Source: an uncultured Prevotellaceae bacterium (lineage in GTDB: Bacteria > Bacteroidota > Bacteroidia > Bacteroidales > Bacteroidaceae). From it: a stretch of 43,850 nt of DNA. Shown one piece after another: positions 33,901 through 42,579 of this stretch (its first letter is position 1; every line of letters starts with the position of its first letter). The DNA lies in contig CAMWQU010000021.1 of assembly GCA_947176535.1 (NCBI GenBank), positions 1 to 43,850 on the forward strand, read 5' to 3'. The notes under the pieces are model-generated. The model did no database searches. It had not been told where the DNA came from and saw nothing but the letters and a program-made list of their open reading frames with translations. A program made the translations under genes and the position numbers.

Positions 33901-36006
33901 TTGGACAATCAAACTTTCCAACAACTGGCAAACCATGTAGAGGCTGACCTCATCAACGGCCGTCTCCACGATGCACTGACACTCTTATCCAACATTCTTT
34001 CCACAGAGAAAACGACGGCGGTGCTGCATCGCGAATCCCAAAATATACAGGCCGATTACGAACGCCTGCTCCACTACATGGCAGAGGGAACGGAGGATAA
34101 GTCACGGGCAACCTTGCATCGTCGATTCATACAACGGACATTCCGCCTGCTTCAGAACTTGCGCCGGTTCCATCTCCTTGCCAACGGGCAGAACCTTTAC
34201 GCCCTTGTGGCCAAGGCGATGAACGAGGAGTGGAAATCGCTCTTCGAGGAGACCATCGCCCGACTGGACAAGGAGAATGACTTCGAGTTGCAGGATAGCC
34301 TTTTCGAGCTCATTTGGACGGCACCGCAACTCAACCAATACGAAGAACGCCAACTGCGGCTTCTACTCATTGCCACGGAACCGAACGTGCGTTGCTATAT
34401 GCTGAGTGCGCTTTCCCTTGCTCTGCTCCACTTTTTCGATGCTTCCAAATTGCGTCTGCTCATGGACTATGCGTTGGTTGAGTCCGGTGCCGAACATGCC
34501 CGGGCCATCATCGGCATTGCCATTGCCACACAGTTACACGGTGAATTGCTCCCCATATATCCCCGTCTGCGTCACGCGCTATTGCAACTGGCCGCCAACA
34601 AACAGTTCACAGAGGGAGTAACGGTTCTACAGCATCACTTCTGCCTTTATCAGGAAGCGGAGCAACTGCAAAAGAAGATGGAGGAGGAAATTTTGCCGGC
34701 TCTCATTAAAGCCGGACAGGAACGTGCCCGGTTGGGATTCGACCCCGAAGAGGAGGAAGACCTCGATGTACCCGACAGCAAGCTGAATCTGAGCAAAGAA
34801 ATGCGCCGTCGCATCAGCAACAGTGCAAAGGAAATGTTCCGGATGTTTCAGGAAGGCATAGACATAAATCTTCATACGTTCGCGGCACTGAAGGCTTTCC
34901 CGTTCTTTCATCGCATCGGTCACTGGCTGGCTCCTTTCGACGAGCAACGCCCCGAAATCACCACACCTGCCGTCATTCAAAAGATGCACGCCGGACTTTG
35001 CGACTCCGACCGCTATTCCGTCTGTCTGCTCACGCACCACATACCCAAGGAACGACAGGCCGACCTCGGACAAATGATTCAGGAACATGTCGAGGACATT
35101 GAGCAGAAGACGGCCAAGGCTGTTCCTATGGGAGACTATCAGAACGTTATCCAGTGCCTCTACCGCCTGCTGCGGTGCTCCCCATGGCAGTCGATGTGGC
35201 CGTCTGTCTTTTCCGGTGATGCTCTGTTCATCAACAATTCGGTGCTGGGGCCGCTATTGCACCGCACACCGGATTTCCTGCTTCGGACAGGCAACACGCT
35301 ATTCCGCCACAACCGCTACAAGCAGGCGGAGCAGCACTTTTCTTTATATCGCAAACAGGCAGACACCGACTTCACGCTACTTGGTCAGTTAGGGTATTGT
35401 AAGGAACGACAAGGGCAGTTTCAACAGGCCATCCGTTACTTTCAGGAAGCCAATATGTTGGCTCCCGATGACAAACAGATTCTCTTTCACCTGCAACACT
35501 GCCACGCACGCCTCGGGCACTACGAAGAACAGTTGGAGTTTCTTTTGCTATTAGAAAAACATAGTCCCGACGATTCCCGCATACTCACCGAGACGGGAAT
35601 GTGCCTCATCCAGTTGCAGCGATGGGAAGAGGCACAACAAAGGTTCTATAAAATGGAATTTAACGGACAGCGTGTGGTGCCCAGCATGAGAGGCATTGCG
35701 TGGTGTGCCCTGCGCATGGGTGATTACGACACGGCAGCTCGCTACTATACCCGCATTCTGGAAGAGAACGGAACGGAAGCCCGTTGGGAGGATTTCCTGA
35801 ACAAAGGCCACATCTGCTGGCTCAAAGGTAATACATCCGAGGCACTTTCTTTCTATCACGAGTACGCACGCCGCTATGCCACCGGTAACCCGCAGGCTAC
35901 CGATGCGCTCGCGCCCTATGACGAAGACGCCCACGTGTTACTGGAAAGAGGAAAATCGGCAAGTGACATTGCCCTTATGCACGACCTTATCGAGCGTTCG
36001 CTATAA
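33901..36006 (+). CDS. tetratricopeptide-repeat protein of unknown function
   Basis: A 701-residue soluble protein with no signal peptide. The N-terminal half is helical with no recognised domain; an acidic patch (FDPEEEEDLDVPD) lies near residue 280. From about residue 455 to 650 there are TPR-like repeats (NTLFRHNRYKQAEQHFSLYR, GYCKERQGQFQQAIRYFQEA, GMCLIQLQRWEEAQQRFYK, WCALRMGDYDTAARYYTRIL). The start appears to be TTG 33901, giving MDNQTFQQLANHVEAD; no ATG fits. It follows the lipoprotein gene by 33 bases and ends eight bases from the convergent cardiolipin-synthase-like gene. TPR scaffolding is likely; partners are unknown. Confidence 0.72.
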   Translation: MDNQTFQQLANHVEADLINGRLHDALTLLSNILSTEKTTAVLHRESQNIQADYERLLHYMAEGTEDKSRATLHRRFIQRTFRLLQNLRRFHLLANGQNLYALVAKAMNEEWKSLFEETIARLDKENDFELQDSLFELIWTAPQLNQYEERQLRLLLIATEPNVRCYMLSALSLALLHFFDASKLRLLMDYALVESGAEHARAIIGIAIATQLHGELLPIYPRLRHALLQLAANKQFTEGVTVLQHHFCLYQEAEQLQKKMEEEILPALIKAGQERARLGFDPEEEEDLDVPDSKLNLSKEMRRRISNSAKEMFRMFQEGIDINLHTFAALKAFPFFHRIGHWLAPFDEQRPEITTPAVIQKMHAGLCDSDRYSVCLLTHHIPKERQADLGQMIQEHVEDIEQKTAKAVPMGDYQNVIQCLYRLLRCSPWQSMWPSVFSGDALFINNSVLGPLLHRTPDFLLRTGNTLFRHNRYKQAEQHFSLYRKQADTDFTLLGQLGYCKERQGQFQQAIRYFQEANMLAPDDKQILFHLQHCHARLGHYEEQLEFLLLLEKHSPDDSRILTETGMCLIQLQRWEEAQQRFYKMEFNGQRVVPSMRGIAWCALRMGDYDTAARYYTRILEENGTEARWEDFLNKGHICWLKGNTSEALSFYHEYARRYATGNPQATDALAPYDEDAHVLLERGKSASDIALMHDLIERSL

Positions 36007-36014
36007 ATCCAGGG

Positions 36015-37259
36015 TTAAAGCAGTCCTCTCAAAGGGTGGAATATGCGCCCTACGATTCGTTGCTTTAGCGAGAAACGTTGCTTAAAGTTCTGGGGAGTAA
36101 GTAGCTGACAGCGGCTGAGGTCACGCGCAAAGATGGTATCCAGCTCTTTGGTTGTCTCTGGGCTGAATATAAAGACATTCACTTCATAGTCATAACGCAA
36201 CGAGCGACCGTCGAGATTGGTTGAGCCGACCGTACAGAACTCTCCATCGACCGTCATCGTTTTGCTATGATGAAATCCGTTTTGATAATAATAGACCTCG
36301 GCACCCTGCCGCATCATTTTCTTCATGCGCACAGCCACGACCTCCGGCGTAATGCGGTTGTCCATATTGGCCGACACCATCATTTTCAGACGCACGCCCC
36401 GCCGCAAAGCCCGTTTCATGGCACGATCCACCGAACGTGTACTGGTAGGATAAGGATTGACGATATGCACCTCGCTGCGTGCCGCATCCAAAGCAGCGAC
36501 GATAGCTTTCCGCATCTGACGGCTCAGTTTGTAGGGTTCACGATTAACCACGGTCACCACGGTGCCCCCGTCTTCCATTTCTTCCTGAGCAGAATACTCC
36601 CGCTCGTCAAGCTGTTCGCCCGTTGTCCGTTCCCATATATGTGCGAAGATACGTTCAAACTCATTCACAACGGGGCCTTCCAGTCGCACCTGCATATCCC
36701 GCCACTCCCCTGTACGTTCTTTGCCGTGGAGGTAATAATCGGCCACATTCATACCACCCGTATAGGCGAATTGTCCATCTACCACGACAATCTTCCGATG
36801 GTCGCGATGATAAAGATTCTGCAACCACGGGAAACGTATCGGGTCAAAAAGTTCCACCTTGATGCCCAAGCCGCGAATACTGTCGAGTTGAGTCGGGGCC
36901 AGCGGATGCGGCGTTTTCCAGTTCCCGTAAGCATCAACTATCAGCCTCACTTCCACCTTTTCAAGAGCTTTCTGATGAAGCAGATGCAAAAGAGCCGAAC
37001 CCACAGAGTCGTTACGAAAGATGAAATATTCGAGATGTACGTACCGACGGGCCGCACGTATGGAACGGAACATATCGTCATACTTCTCACGCGCCGAGGG
37101 CAACAACGTTATTCGATTGCCTTCAAACTCACGATTGCCCTGGGCTAGCAGGGCCTGACGGAGAACTTCCGCCGAAGAGTCCTGAGCCTTACAGGGCGCA
37201 ACTGAAGCTATCCACAATGCCCAGCAGACAATCCCTATCGTCCAGCACGAGCACCGCAT
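36015..37259 (-). CDS. cardiolipin-synthase-like phospholipase D protein
   Basis: A 414-residue protein with two PLD catalytic motifs: HRKIVVVD (about residue 165) and HSKTMTVD (about 340), each followed by the usual Gly/Asn-Ser context (YTGGMN and VGSTNLDGRS). This is the ClsA-type arrangement for making cardiolipin from two phosphatidylglycerols or a related transfer. Instead of two N-terminal membrane helices it has a Cys- and Trp-rich signal-like stretch (MRCSCWTIGIVCWALW, ending PCKAQ), so it may be exported or anchored. The start overlaps the kdsD-like gene by 71 bases; 37295 would overlap by 107. No internal start fits. Confidence 0.82.
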   Translation of the reverse strand: MRCSCWTIGIVCWALWIASVAPCKAQDSSAEVLRQALLAQGNREFEGNRITLLPSAREKYDDMFRSIRAARRYVHLEYFIFRNDSVGSALLHLLHQKALEKVEVRLIVDAYGNWKTPHPLAPTQLDSIRGLGIKVELFDPIRFPWLQNLYHRDHRKIVVVDGQFAYTGGMNVADYYLHGKERTGEWRDMQVRLEGPVVNEFERIFAHIWERTTGEQLDEREYSAQEEMEDGGTVVTVVNREPYKLSRQMRKAIVAALDAARSEVHIVNPYPTSTRSVDRAMKRALRRGVRLKMMVSANMDNRITPEVVAVRMKKMMRQGAEVYYYQNGFHHSKTMTVDGEFCTVGSTNLDGRSLRYDYEVNVFIFSPETTKELDTIFARDLSRCQLLTPQNFKQRFSLKQRIVGRIFHPLRGLL

Positions 37260-38136
37260 GAATCTTATTCTCTTGCAATACACGTTGAATCTCACTTATC
37301 TTGGTCTCCGGGCCCACGCACTTAGGCGAACGTGTCATCACATTGGACACCGGTACATAAAAGAACTTCTCTTTCTGGCTCTGCATGGCGCGACGTATGT
37401 CACCGTCGGTGATAATGCCCAGTATCTTTTCATTCTCCACCACCACGCACATGCCCAGTCTGCCCTTGCTCACATGAATAATGGCATCTCCCATCAACGT
37501 TTCGGGAGTTATGACGGGCAGGTCTTCACGGTGCATCACATCACACGCTTTTGTCAGAAGCCGCTTGCCGAGCGAACCTCCGGGATGGTATTTGGCAAAA
37601 TCGCGCTCCCCGAAGTGACGTTGCTTCATCAGTGCACAAGCCAGTGCATCGCCCAAAGCCAGCGTAGCCGTGGTGCTGTTGGTAGGTGCCAAATTCAGCG
37701 GACAGGCTTCCCGGTTGATGGCAATGCTCAGATGATAATTACTGTTGCGGGCCAACAGGCTGTCGGGATTGCCGGTCATAGCCACCAAAGGAATATTCTC
37801 TTCCGTCAGGAAAGGGATGAAGCGCAACAGGTCGTCGGTCTGTCCCGAATTGCTGATGGCTATAACGATATCGGCATGCGTTATCACTCCGAGGTCGCCA
37901 TGATAGAAGTCCAACGGATTTACATAAAACGCCGGTGTGCCGGTGCTGGAGAGCGTGGAGGCAATTTTAGCCCCAATGTGTCCGCTCTTACCTACTCCCG
38001 TAACAATCACCTTGCCGTGACAATTCAAAATCAACTCCACCACATTGTCAAACTGTTCGTCCAACTGCAGTATCAGGCTCAGTATGGACTCCGCTTCGTC
38101 ACGGAGACACAATTCTGCTATTTCTCTGTTCGTCAT
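37189..38136 (-). CDS. kdsD: arabinose-5-phosphate isomerase (KdsD/KpsF family)
   Basis: Converts ribulose-5-phosphate to arabinose-5-phosphate, the first step to Kdo. The 315 residues have the SIS domain, with VIVTGVGKSGHIGAKIASTLSSTGT (here in two parts: VGKSGHIG and STLSSTGT), YHGDLG and SNSGQT, the catalytic-type FHPGG equivalent KYHPGGSLGKRLL, and two CBS domains after about residue 205. Start 38136 (MTNREIAEL) is preferred to a TTG at 38166. It follows kdsA by 26 bases, and its 3' end overlaps the cls-like gene. Confidence 0.9.
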   Translation of the reverse strand: MTNREIAELCLRDEAESILSLILQLDEQFDNVVELILNCHGKVIVTGVGKSGHIGAKIASTLSSTGTPAFYVNPLDFYHGDLGVITHADIVIAISNSGQTDDLLRFIPFLTEENIPLVAMTGNPDSLLARNSNYHLSIAINREACPLNLAPTNSTTATLALGDALACALMKQRHFGERDFAKYHPGGSLGKRLLTKACDVMHREDLPVITPETLMGDAIIHVSKGRLGMCVVVENEKILGIITDGDIRRAMQSQKEKFFYVPVSNVMTRSPKCVGPETKISEIQRVLQENKIHAVLVLDDRDCLLGIVDSFSCAL

Positions 38137-38162
38137 AGTATTGTTCCGGTTATCTGTCCTTG

Positions 38163-38921
38163 TCAATCCTTTAGCAGTTCCCTCACTACATGTTCAAAGT
38201 CACTCAGATGCAGCATATTCGGCCCGTCGCTCAGGGCCTGATCCGGCGAGGGATGAATCTCAAAGAAATATCCCGTAGCCCCGAAAGCCTTTGCCGCCAT
38301 AGCCATAGCCGGCACAAACTCGCGGTTGCCACCTGTTTTTCCGCCCGCCGCTCCCGGCCGTTGCACCGAATGGGTGCAGTCCATTATGACACGCGGCGTC
38401 CACAGCTTCATGTCGGCAATATTCCGGAAGTCCACTGCCAGATTGTTATATCCGTAGATATTTCCACGTTCCGTCAGCCACACATCCACGGCTCCGCTTT
38501 CCCGGCATTTCTCCACGGGGTACTGCATATCCAGTCCGCTCAGGAACTGCGCTTTCTTTATGTTTACGGGCTTTCCCGTGTGCGCCGCAGCTACTAACAA
38601 GTCGGTCTGTCGGCACAGGAATGCCGGTATCTGTAACACATCCACCACTTTACCAACCGGTTCTGCCTGCCACGATTCATGAATGTCGGTCAGCAAAGGC
38701 AGCCCGTACTTCTCACGGATGTCGGCCATCATCTGCAAACCGCGTTCCATACCGGGGCCACGGTACGAAGAGAGGCTTGTACGGTTGGCCTTGTCAAACG
38801 AAGCCTTGAAATATATCTCTATATGATACTGTTCTTTCAGTCTCAACAGTTCTCGTGCCACCTCGTCCAGAACATCCATCGTCTCTATGACACAGGGGCC
38901 GGCAATAAAAATCGGGCTCAT
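38163..38921 (-). CDS. kdsA: 3-deoxy-8-phosphooctulonate (Kdo-8-P) synthase
   Basis: Condenses arabinose-5-phosphate with phosphoenolpyruvate to give Kdo-8-phosphate for lipopolysaccharide core. The 252-residue protein starts IFIAGPCVIET and carries FKASFDKANRTS, SYRGPGMERGL, LTDIHE, IPAFLCRQTDLL, NIKKAQFL and DCTHSVQRPG, all canonical KdsA motifs. It is slightly shorter than the 280 residues of E. coli KdsA, as usual in Bacteroidetes. It is the first gene of a leftward kdsA-kdsD-cls unit, so precursor and enzyme are made together. Confidence 0.96.
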   Translation of the reverse strand: MSPIFIAGPCVIETMDVLDEVARELLRLKEQYHIEIYFKASFDKANRTSLSSYRGPGMERGLQMMADIREKYGLPLLTDIHESWQAEPVGKVVDVLQIPAFLCRQTDLLVAAAHTGKPVNIKKAQFLSGLDMQYPVEKCRESGAVDVWLTERGNIYGYNNLAVDFRNIADMKLWTPRVIMDCTHSVQRPGAAGGKTGGNREFVPAMAMAAKAFGATGYFFEIHPSPDQALSDGPNMLHLSDFEHVVRELLKD

Positions 38922-38938
38922 TCGTCGTATATTTTTTG

Positions 38939-38969
38939 CAAATATACAACTTTAATTGTGAAACAGCAA
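38939..38969 (-). promoter_or_regulatory. kdsA promoter
   Basis: On the minus strand TTG (38969-38967), 20 bases, then TATATTTG (38946-38939), 17 bases before ATG 38921. Confidence 0.65.
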
Positions 38970-38991
38970 TCGTTAATTGATAATTATTCCG

Positions 38992-38999
38992 TAACTTTG
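38992..38999 (+). promoter_or_regulatory. -7 box of the MaoC gene
   Basis: TAACTTTG matches TAnnTTTG, 39 bases before ATG 39039. The -33 box is unclear; the leftward kdsA promoter lies just upstream. Confidence 0.5.
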
Positions 39000-39038
39000 C
39001 GGGCAAAACAGAACAACAAATTCAAAATAACACGTATC

Positions 39039-39500
39039 ATGGTAAAAATCAATTCTTACGAAGACTTTGCAGAATATGTGGGTCAGGAGCTGGGTCGGAG
39101 CCAAAGCATCCATGTTACCCAGGAGCGCATCAACCAGTTTGCCGATGCCACACTTGACCATCAGTGGATTCACGTAGACGAGGAACGCTGCAAGGCCGAA
39201 AGTCCTTTCGGACAGACCATTGCCCACGGTTACCTCACCCTGTCACTGCTTCCCGTAATGTGGAACGAAATTGTGGAAGTGGGTAATCTGGAGCGTCAGA
39301 TGAATTACGGCATGGACAAACTGAAGTTCGCCCAGCCTGTACTTTCCGGTCAGCACGTCTACATGACGGCTCACCTCGAGGAGCTCCTCAATCTGCGCGG
39401 AGCCATCAAAACAACCGTCCGCATGAGCATTATCGTGGAAGAAACGGAGAAAAAGGCTCTCGAAGGCCTGGCCACTTTCATTTACTACTTCAAGAAGTAA
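39039..39500 (+). CDS. MaoC-like hotdog-fold dehydratase
   Basis: A 153-residue MaoC family protein. TQERINQFADATLDHQWIHVD and FGQTIAHGYLTLSLLP carry the Asp and His pair of R-specific enoyl-CoA hydratases, and the C-terminal part ends in the beta strand ATFIYYFKK. It probably hydrates or dehydrates an acyl-CoA or acyl thioester; the substrate is not readable. Start 39039 gives MVKINSYEDFAEYVG and follows the promoter; the longer frame to 38679 runs antisense through kdsA. A strong terminator follows. Confidence 0.88.
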   Translation: MVKINSYEDFAEYVGQELGRSQSIHVTQERINQFADATLDHQWIHVDEERCKAESPFGQTIAHGYLTLSLLPVMWNEIVEVGNLERQMNYGMDKLKFAQPVLSGQHVYMTAHLEELLNLRGAIKTTVRMSIIVEETEKKALEGLATFIYYFKK

Positions 39501-39527
39501 GAACGGTACGCAAGAACCGCTGACAAC

Positions 39528-39563
39528 AAAAAAGCCGCTGTCCATGAGGATAGCGGCTTTTTC
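39528..39563. terminator. bidirectional intrinsic terminator
   Basis: AAAAAAGCCGCT (39528-39539) pairs with AGCGGCTTTTT (39552-39562), with T-runs on both strands. It serves the MaoC gene on the plus strand and the tyrosine-rich small protein gene on the minus strand. Confidence 0.88.
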
Positions 39564-39575
39564 TTTTTGGCTACA

Positions 39576-39785
39576 TCAATAATAATAGTAGTAATCATCG
39601 TAATAGTCTTCTTCAGACCAGATGTCCCAGTCCTCCTGCTCGCGCACAAGCAAATCGTCGGTATCGTCCACCGTTTCGGTATCGGTGCCCGTATCGGCAT
39701 AAATATCCATTTTCGATACGGCTAGCATCTGCTGTGTGTCTACCTTGTACACCCGGGTAAAGGGCGTCATATATGTCTTTTTCAT
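39576..39785 (-). CDS. small acidic, tyrosine-rich protein (MKKxYxxP type)
   Basis: A 69-residue protein. It begins MKKTYMTPFTRVYKVDTQQM, then LAVSK, an acidic Thr-rich middle (TGTDTETVDDTDD), REQEDWDIW, and a final stretch ending YYDDYYYYY. The start pattern MKKxYxxPxxxVxxxxxxxML resembles short orphan proteins I associate with Prevotellaceae, of unknown role. Start 39785 fits that pattern; 39833 is the longest possible start. It begins 22 bases after the Ig-like secreted protein gene on the same strand and is followed by a terminator, so the two form one unit. No signal peptide or known domain is visible. Confidence 0.65.
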   Translation of the reverse strand: MKKTYMTPFTRVYKVDTQQMLAVSKMDIYADTGTDTETVDDTDDLLVREQEDWDIWSEEDYYDDYYYYY

Positions 39786-39807
39786 TGTTTTCTGTCTCCT
39801 TTCCCGA

Positions 39808-42189
39808 TTACTTAATAAATACTTTTCTGCCATTCACGATGTACAGACCGGCGGCAGACTTAACTATACGACGGCCCTGCAAATCGAAGATGCTCGTCGT
39901 TGTCTGCTGTACAGTTACAAGCTCGATGCCCGTCTCGTCATCCATACCGAAAGAGATAAACTCACGCACATTGCCATCGACGGGCAGTGTCAGATAAACA
40001 CGACCGGCACCCAAAGCTCCTCCAGTCCAAAGATAGAAGCCCACACCTTTTGATTTATTGGCCAACACGTACACTCCATTGCCCGTGGTCTCGGTACTAA
40101 TCTGTAAAAGGTTCTCCAACGGGTAATCGACCTCTTCGTCAATAAGAGTCAGCGTACAATCACTGTTAGCCGGCCCTTGCAACAGTACGGGGGTATTGTT
40201 CTTTATGCTCTTCACCGCTGTTAAAGAAGCAGTCACTCCGTCATTCGTCGTCACAATGTAGGCTCTATATCCGGCAGGTACATTTACGTCTTTGGCAGAC
40301 ACCAATGTGCGCCATCCCGTAGCCCCAATGTGTACATCAAAGCTCTTTTCTTCGATGTAACGATAGAGTGAAACATCTTTTTGGTTTGTACTATAACAAG
40401 AGAATAATTTAGCACTCGAATTGTAGTAAAGTTTATTACGTGTAGAATTTCCTTTAAACGTTATTTTAGCTATACCATAGTTGGTTATTTCAATCTCAGC
40501 CTTGGCATCACCACCCTTTGTGCTTTGAGTTTTTAGCAGGTTGGCACTACTGCTCGCGGCACATAGATAACCATTACCCACATTAAAATACCAACCGTTT
40601 CTGCTTCCTTCCAGTATTATCTCCTGCACAGTTTCGCCAATCTCGACAATTTTATCATCAGAAATAGTTACGAATGCAATGCCCCTATTGCTTTCGTTCT
40701 GAACCGTAGACATAGCAGTACAGTATTCATTATTCACAATCAGTACCTTATCGCCGGCAGTCATATCTGAGTCCTTGGTCACCAACTCATAATATGAACC
40801 GACATCCGAACCAACGGGCTGAACGGCAGGCTTGGTAGTAACGGTAACAGGAATATCCTCGCTGGCTTCTGCATAAACAGTCGTAGCCGCCACTTTTACG
40901 GTAAGAATGACTTTGCCCGGCTTAATACCTTTCAACATTCCGTCCTCTATCTTGGCTATGGTCTCGTCGCTAACGGTAATGCTCACTTCGCCATCAGAAG
41001 CGGTAATATACAGTTCGTCAAGCAACTTCTCTGTAGTTACTTCCATCTCGAACGGGTCTTTAACAATCAGATTGGGATTTTTCCCCACGATTGTTGCAGT
41101 AAGTTCTACGATGCATTCCTCATCAAGTCCGCCACCACGGATAGTGAGGAGACCCGTCATATCATCGGACAACGCTGTTGGAGCAGCCGTCACAGTGATT
41201 GTCTGTGCCACGGTAGCGTCCTGTGCTACCATTTCAGGCGAAACGGTATATTTCGCATTGTCTACAGTTATCGTCAAATCGCTTGTCAGATTGGCCGGGG
41301 TGACGGTAAACGTCAGACTTTGCGTTTCTCCAATCTCCACTTCACCGAAATCAAGCGAAGTATCGGACAAGGCTATCATAGGTTCTGTCCTTTCTGATAC
41401 CGTAATTTCACAAGTAGCAGTCATACCGCCATCGTTTGTAGTAACAGTAATCGTGGCAGTACCCGCACCCGTAGCCAAAACGTATCCGTCCTCAACCATA
41501 GCAACGTCTTCGTCACTCGAAGCCCATGTCACGCTCTTATCCGTGGCATCATCGGGCAGCACTGTTGCCATCAGTTGGAGATCCTCCCCGACTTTCAAAA
41601 AAGCAGAAGTTTCATTAAGCGAAACGCTTTCTACCGGAATATTCTTCTCCTCTATCAATTGATAAACCACTATTGCATGCGGATGACCAGAAGAACTCAA
41701 ATATTGTGTCGCATATGCCTTATAACCTTCAAGCATTGAAGACGACGTAAAACCTAAGAAACGGTTTCCGTTTTTTATATTCTGAATGAGACAAGTATTA
41801 TCGCTTTCAAATGTGAATCTCCAAATGGCAGAAGAAGGTGCTGTATTAGCAAAGCTAACATTTGTTTTACCACTAGCATTATCCAAATACGAGATTCCAA
41901 CACTTACATTCCTCATATAATAACCGTCGCTAGCCGCTCTCAGCGTCCACACATATGGTTCCGTCCCGCTCAATCCACTTGTGGAATAAGACGATAGCGT
42001 TTGGAGTGTGTAATTACTGATTGTGTTCCCCATAACACGCCCCGCCTGCTCAAATACATACAGTCCACCGGCCTCAACAGAAGTGACCTGAACAAGTTTG
42101 TAAGTCGTTTCAGCCCACACACTCCCGGCCCCCATGATCATAAGCAATGTCAGGAGCCACGATTTCAATTGTAAAAGTTTTGTCCTCAT
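39808..42189 (-). CDS. large secreted protein with Ig-like domains and C-terminal sorting-like tail
   Basis: A 793-residue exported protein with a signal peptide (1-26, ending SVWAE). An N-terminal beta-rich domain (about 27-185) is followed by a bacterial Ig-like BIG2 repeat (about 190-270: VPVESVSLNETSAFLKVGE, then VTWASSDEDVAMV) and an ASH/HYDIN-like domain (about 275-370: LDFGEVEIGETQSLTFTV); a second BIG2-like segment lies near 385-440. The C-terminus, SIFDLQGRRIVKS then GLYIVNGRKVFIK, resembles the C-terminal domain that marks proteins for type IX secretion, or its Prevotella variant. An adhesive or structural surface role is likely. The transcript has a long structured leader, and the small tyrosine-rich gene follows. 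Confidence 0.8.
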   Translation of the reverse strand: MRTKLLQLKSWLLTLLMIMGAGSVWAETTYKLVQVTSVEAGGLYVFEQAGRVMGNTISNYTLQTLSSYSTSGLSGTEPYVWTLRAASDGYYMRNVSVGISYLDNASGKTNVSFANTAPSSAIWRFTFESDNTCLIQNIKNGNRFLGFTSSSMLEGYKAYATQYLSSSGHPHAIVVYQLIEEKNIPVESVSLNETSAFLKVGEDLQLMATVLPDDATDKSVTWASSDEDVAMVEDGYVLATGAGTATITVTTNDGGMTATCEITVSERTEPMIALSDTSLDFGEVEIGETQSLTFTVTPANLTSDLTITVDNAKYTVSPEMVAQDATVAQTITVTAAPTALSDDMTGLLTIRGGGLDEECIVELTATIVGKNPNLIVKDPFEMEVTTEKLLDELYITASDGEVSITVSDETIAKIEDGMLKGIKPGKVILTVKVAATTVYAEASEDIPVTVTTKPAVQPVGSDVGSYYELVTKDSDMTAGDKVLIVNNEYCTAMSTVQNESNRGIAFVTISDDKIVEIGETVQEIILEGSRNGWYFNVGNGYLCAASSSANLLKTQSTKGGDAKAEIEITNYGIAKITFKGNSTRNKLYYNSSAKLFSCYSTNQKDVSLYRYIEEKSFDVHIGATGWRTLVSAKDVNVPAGYRAYIVTTNDGVTASLTAVKSIKNNTPVLLQGPANSDCTLTLIDEEVDYPLENLLQISTETTGNGVYVLANKSKGVGFYLWTGGALGAGRVYLTLPVDGNVREFISFGMDDETGIELVTVQQTTTSIFDLQGRRIVKSAAGLYIVNGRKVFIK

Positions 42190-42253
42190 TTTCTTTATTG
42201 TATTAGATTTGTTACACTATTCCATTCGTGAATGGCAACACCAGCAACTGAAC

Positions 42254-42361
42254 TTAGGACAAAAGAAAAGCGCAGACCATCGCCATACGCCTGACAGGCT
42301 CACCACAAGCCCTAACTCTATTATGGGTATAGTCCACGCATTCATGCGCAAACGCCCTCAT
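42254..42361 (-). CDS. possible 35-residue leader peptide
   Basis: An open frame starts with ATG at 42361 and ends with TAA at 42254, within the leader. The product begins MRAFAHECVDYT and contains 3 Cys and a Met/Ala/Phe/Leu-rich end. There is no ribosome-binding evidence, and the frame overlaps the folded RNA, so it may simply be a by-product of the structure. Confidence 0.25.
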   Translation of the reverse strand: MRAFAHECVDYTHNRVRACGEPVRRMAMVCAFLLS

Positions 42362-42415
42362 ATAGAGTTAAATATCTGCTCTTAAAGCCGTTTCGAGGTG
42401 GTGATTCGTCAGGCG
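42288..42415 (-). promoter_or_regulatory. structured RNA leader, candidate cis-regulatory element
   Basis: On the minus-strand transcript three nested perfect helices form: CGCCTGAC with GTCAGGCG (42408-42415 with 42288-42295), TCACCAC with GTGGTGA (42398-42404 with 42300-42306), and AACTCTAT with ATAGAGTT (42362-42369 with 42314-42321). Inside the last, CGCA-TGAA-TGCG makes a four-pair hairpin, and GCTT-TAA-GAGC another nearby. A transcript from the promoter at 42461-42491 would carry the whole fold, about 100 bases ahead of the coding start. I do not recognise it as a known riboswitch. Confidence 0.6.
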
Positions 42416-42460
42416 AATGAGCAAACAAAAAAAAGATTCATTTCCACCGAAATGTTGTCA

Positions 42461-42491
42461 CAAAGATACACAATATATCCGAACCGGACAA
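42461..42491 (-). promoter_or_regulatory. promoter of the Ig-like secreted protein gene
   Basis: On the minus strand TTG (42491-42489), 20 bases, then TATCTTTG (42468-42461). It would give a leader of roughly 265 bases. Confidence 0.65.
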
Positions 42492-42579
42492 GGATACAGG
42501 AAAGAAATAAAGACACACATCATACCTCATGTCCCCGTCCATGAAGGTAATTACAGGCTCACATCAGCCTAACACAAAA

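Larger units (their letters stand above)
42190..42579. other. intergenic region with structured leader
   Basis: A 390-base gap between the Ig-like secreted protein gene and the SpoU methyltransferase gene, both leftward. Apart from the promoter at 42461-42491 it contains the folded leader (42288-42415) and a short open frame. Bases 42492-42579 hold nothing I recognise. Confidence 0.6.

Noticed and set aside
37258..38241. 327-codon frame opposite kdsD and kdsA
   Set aside because: Crosses two real genes antisense and has no domain signal.
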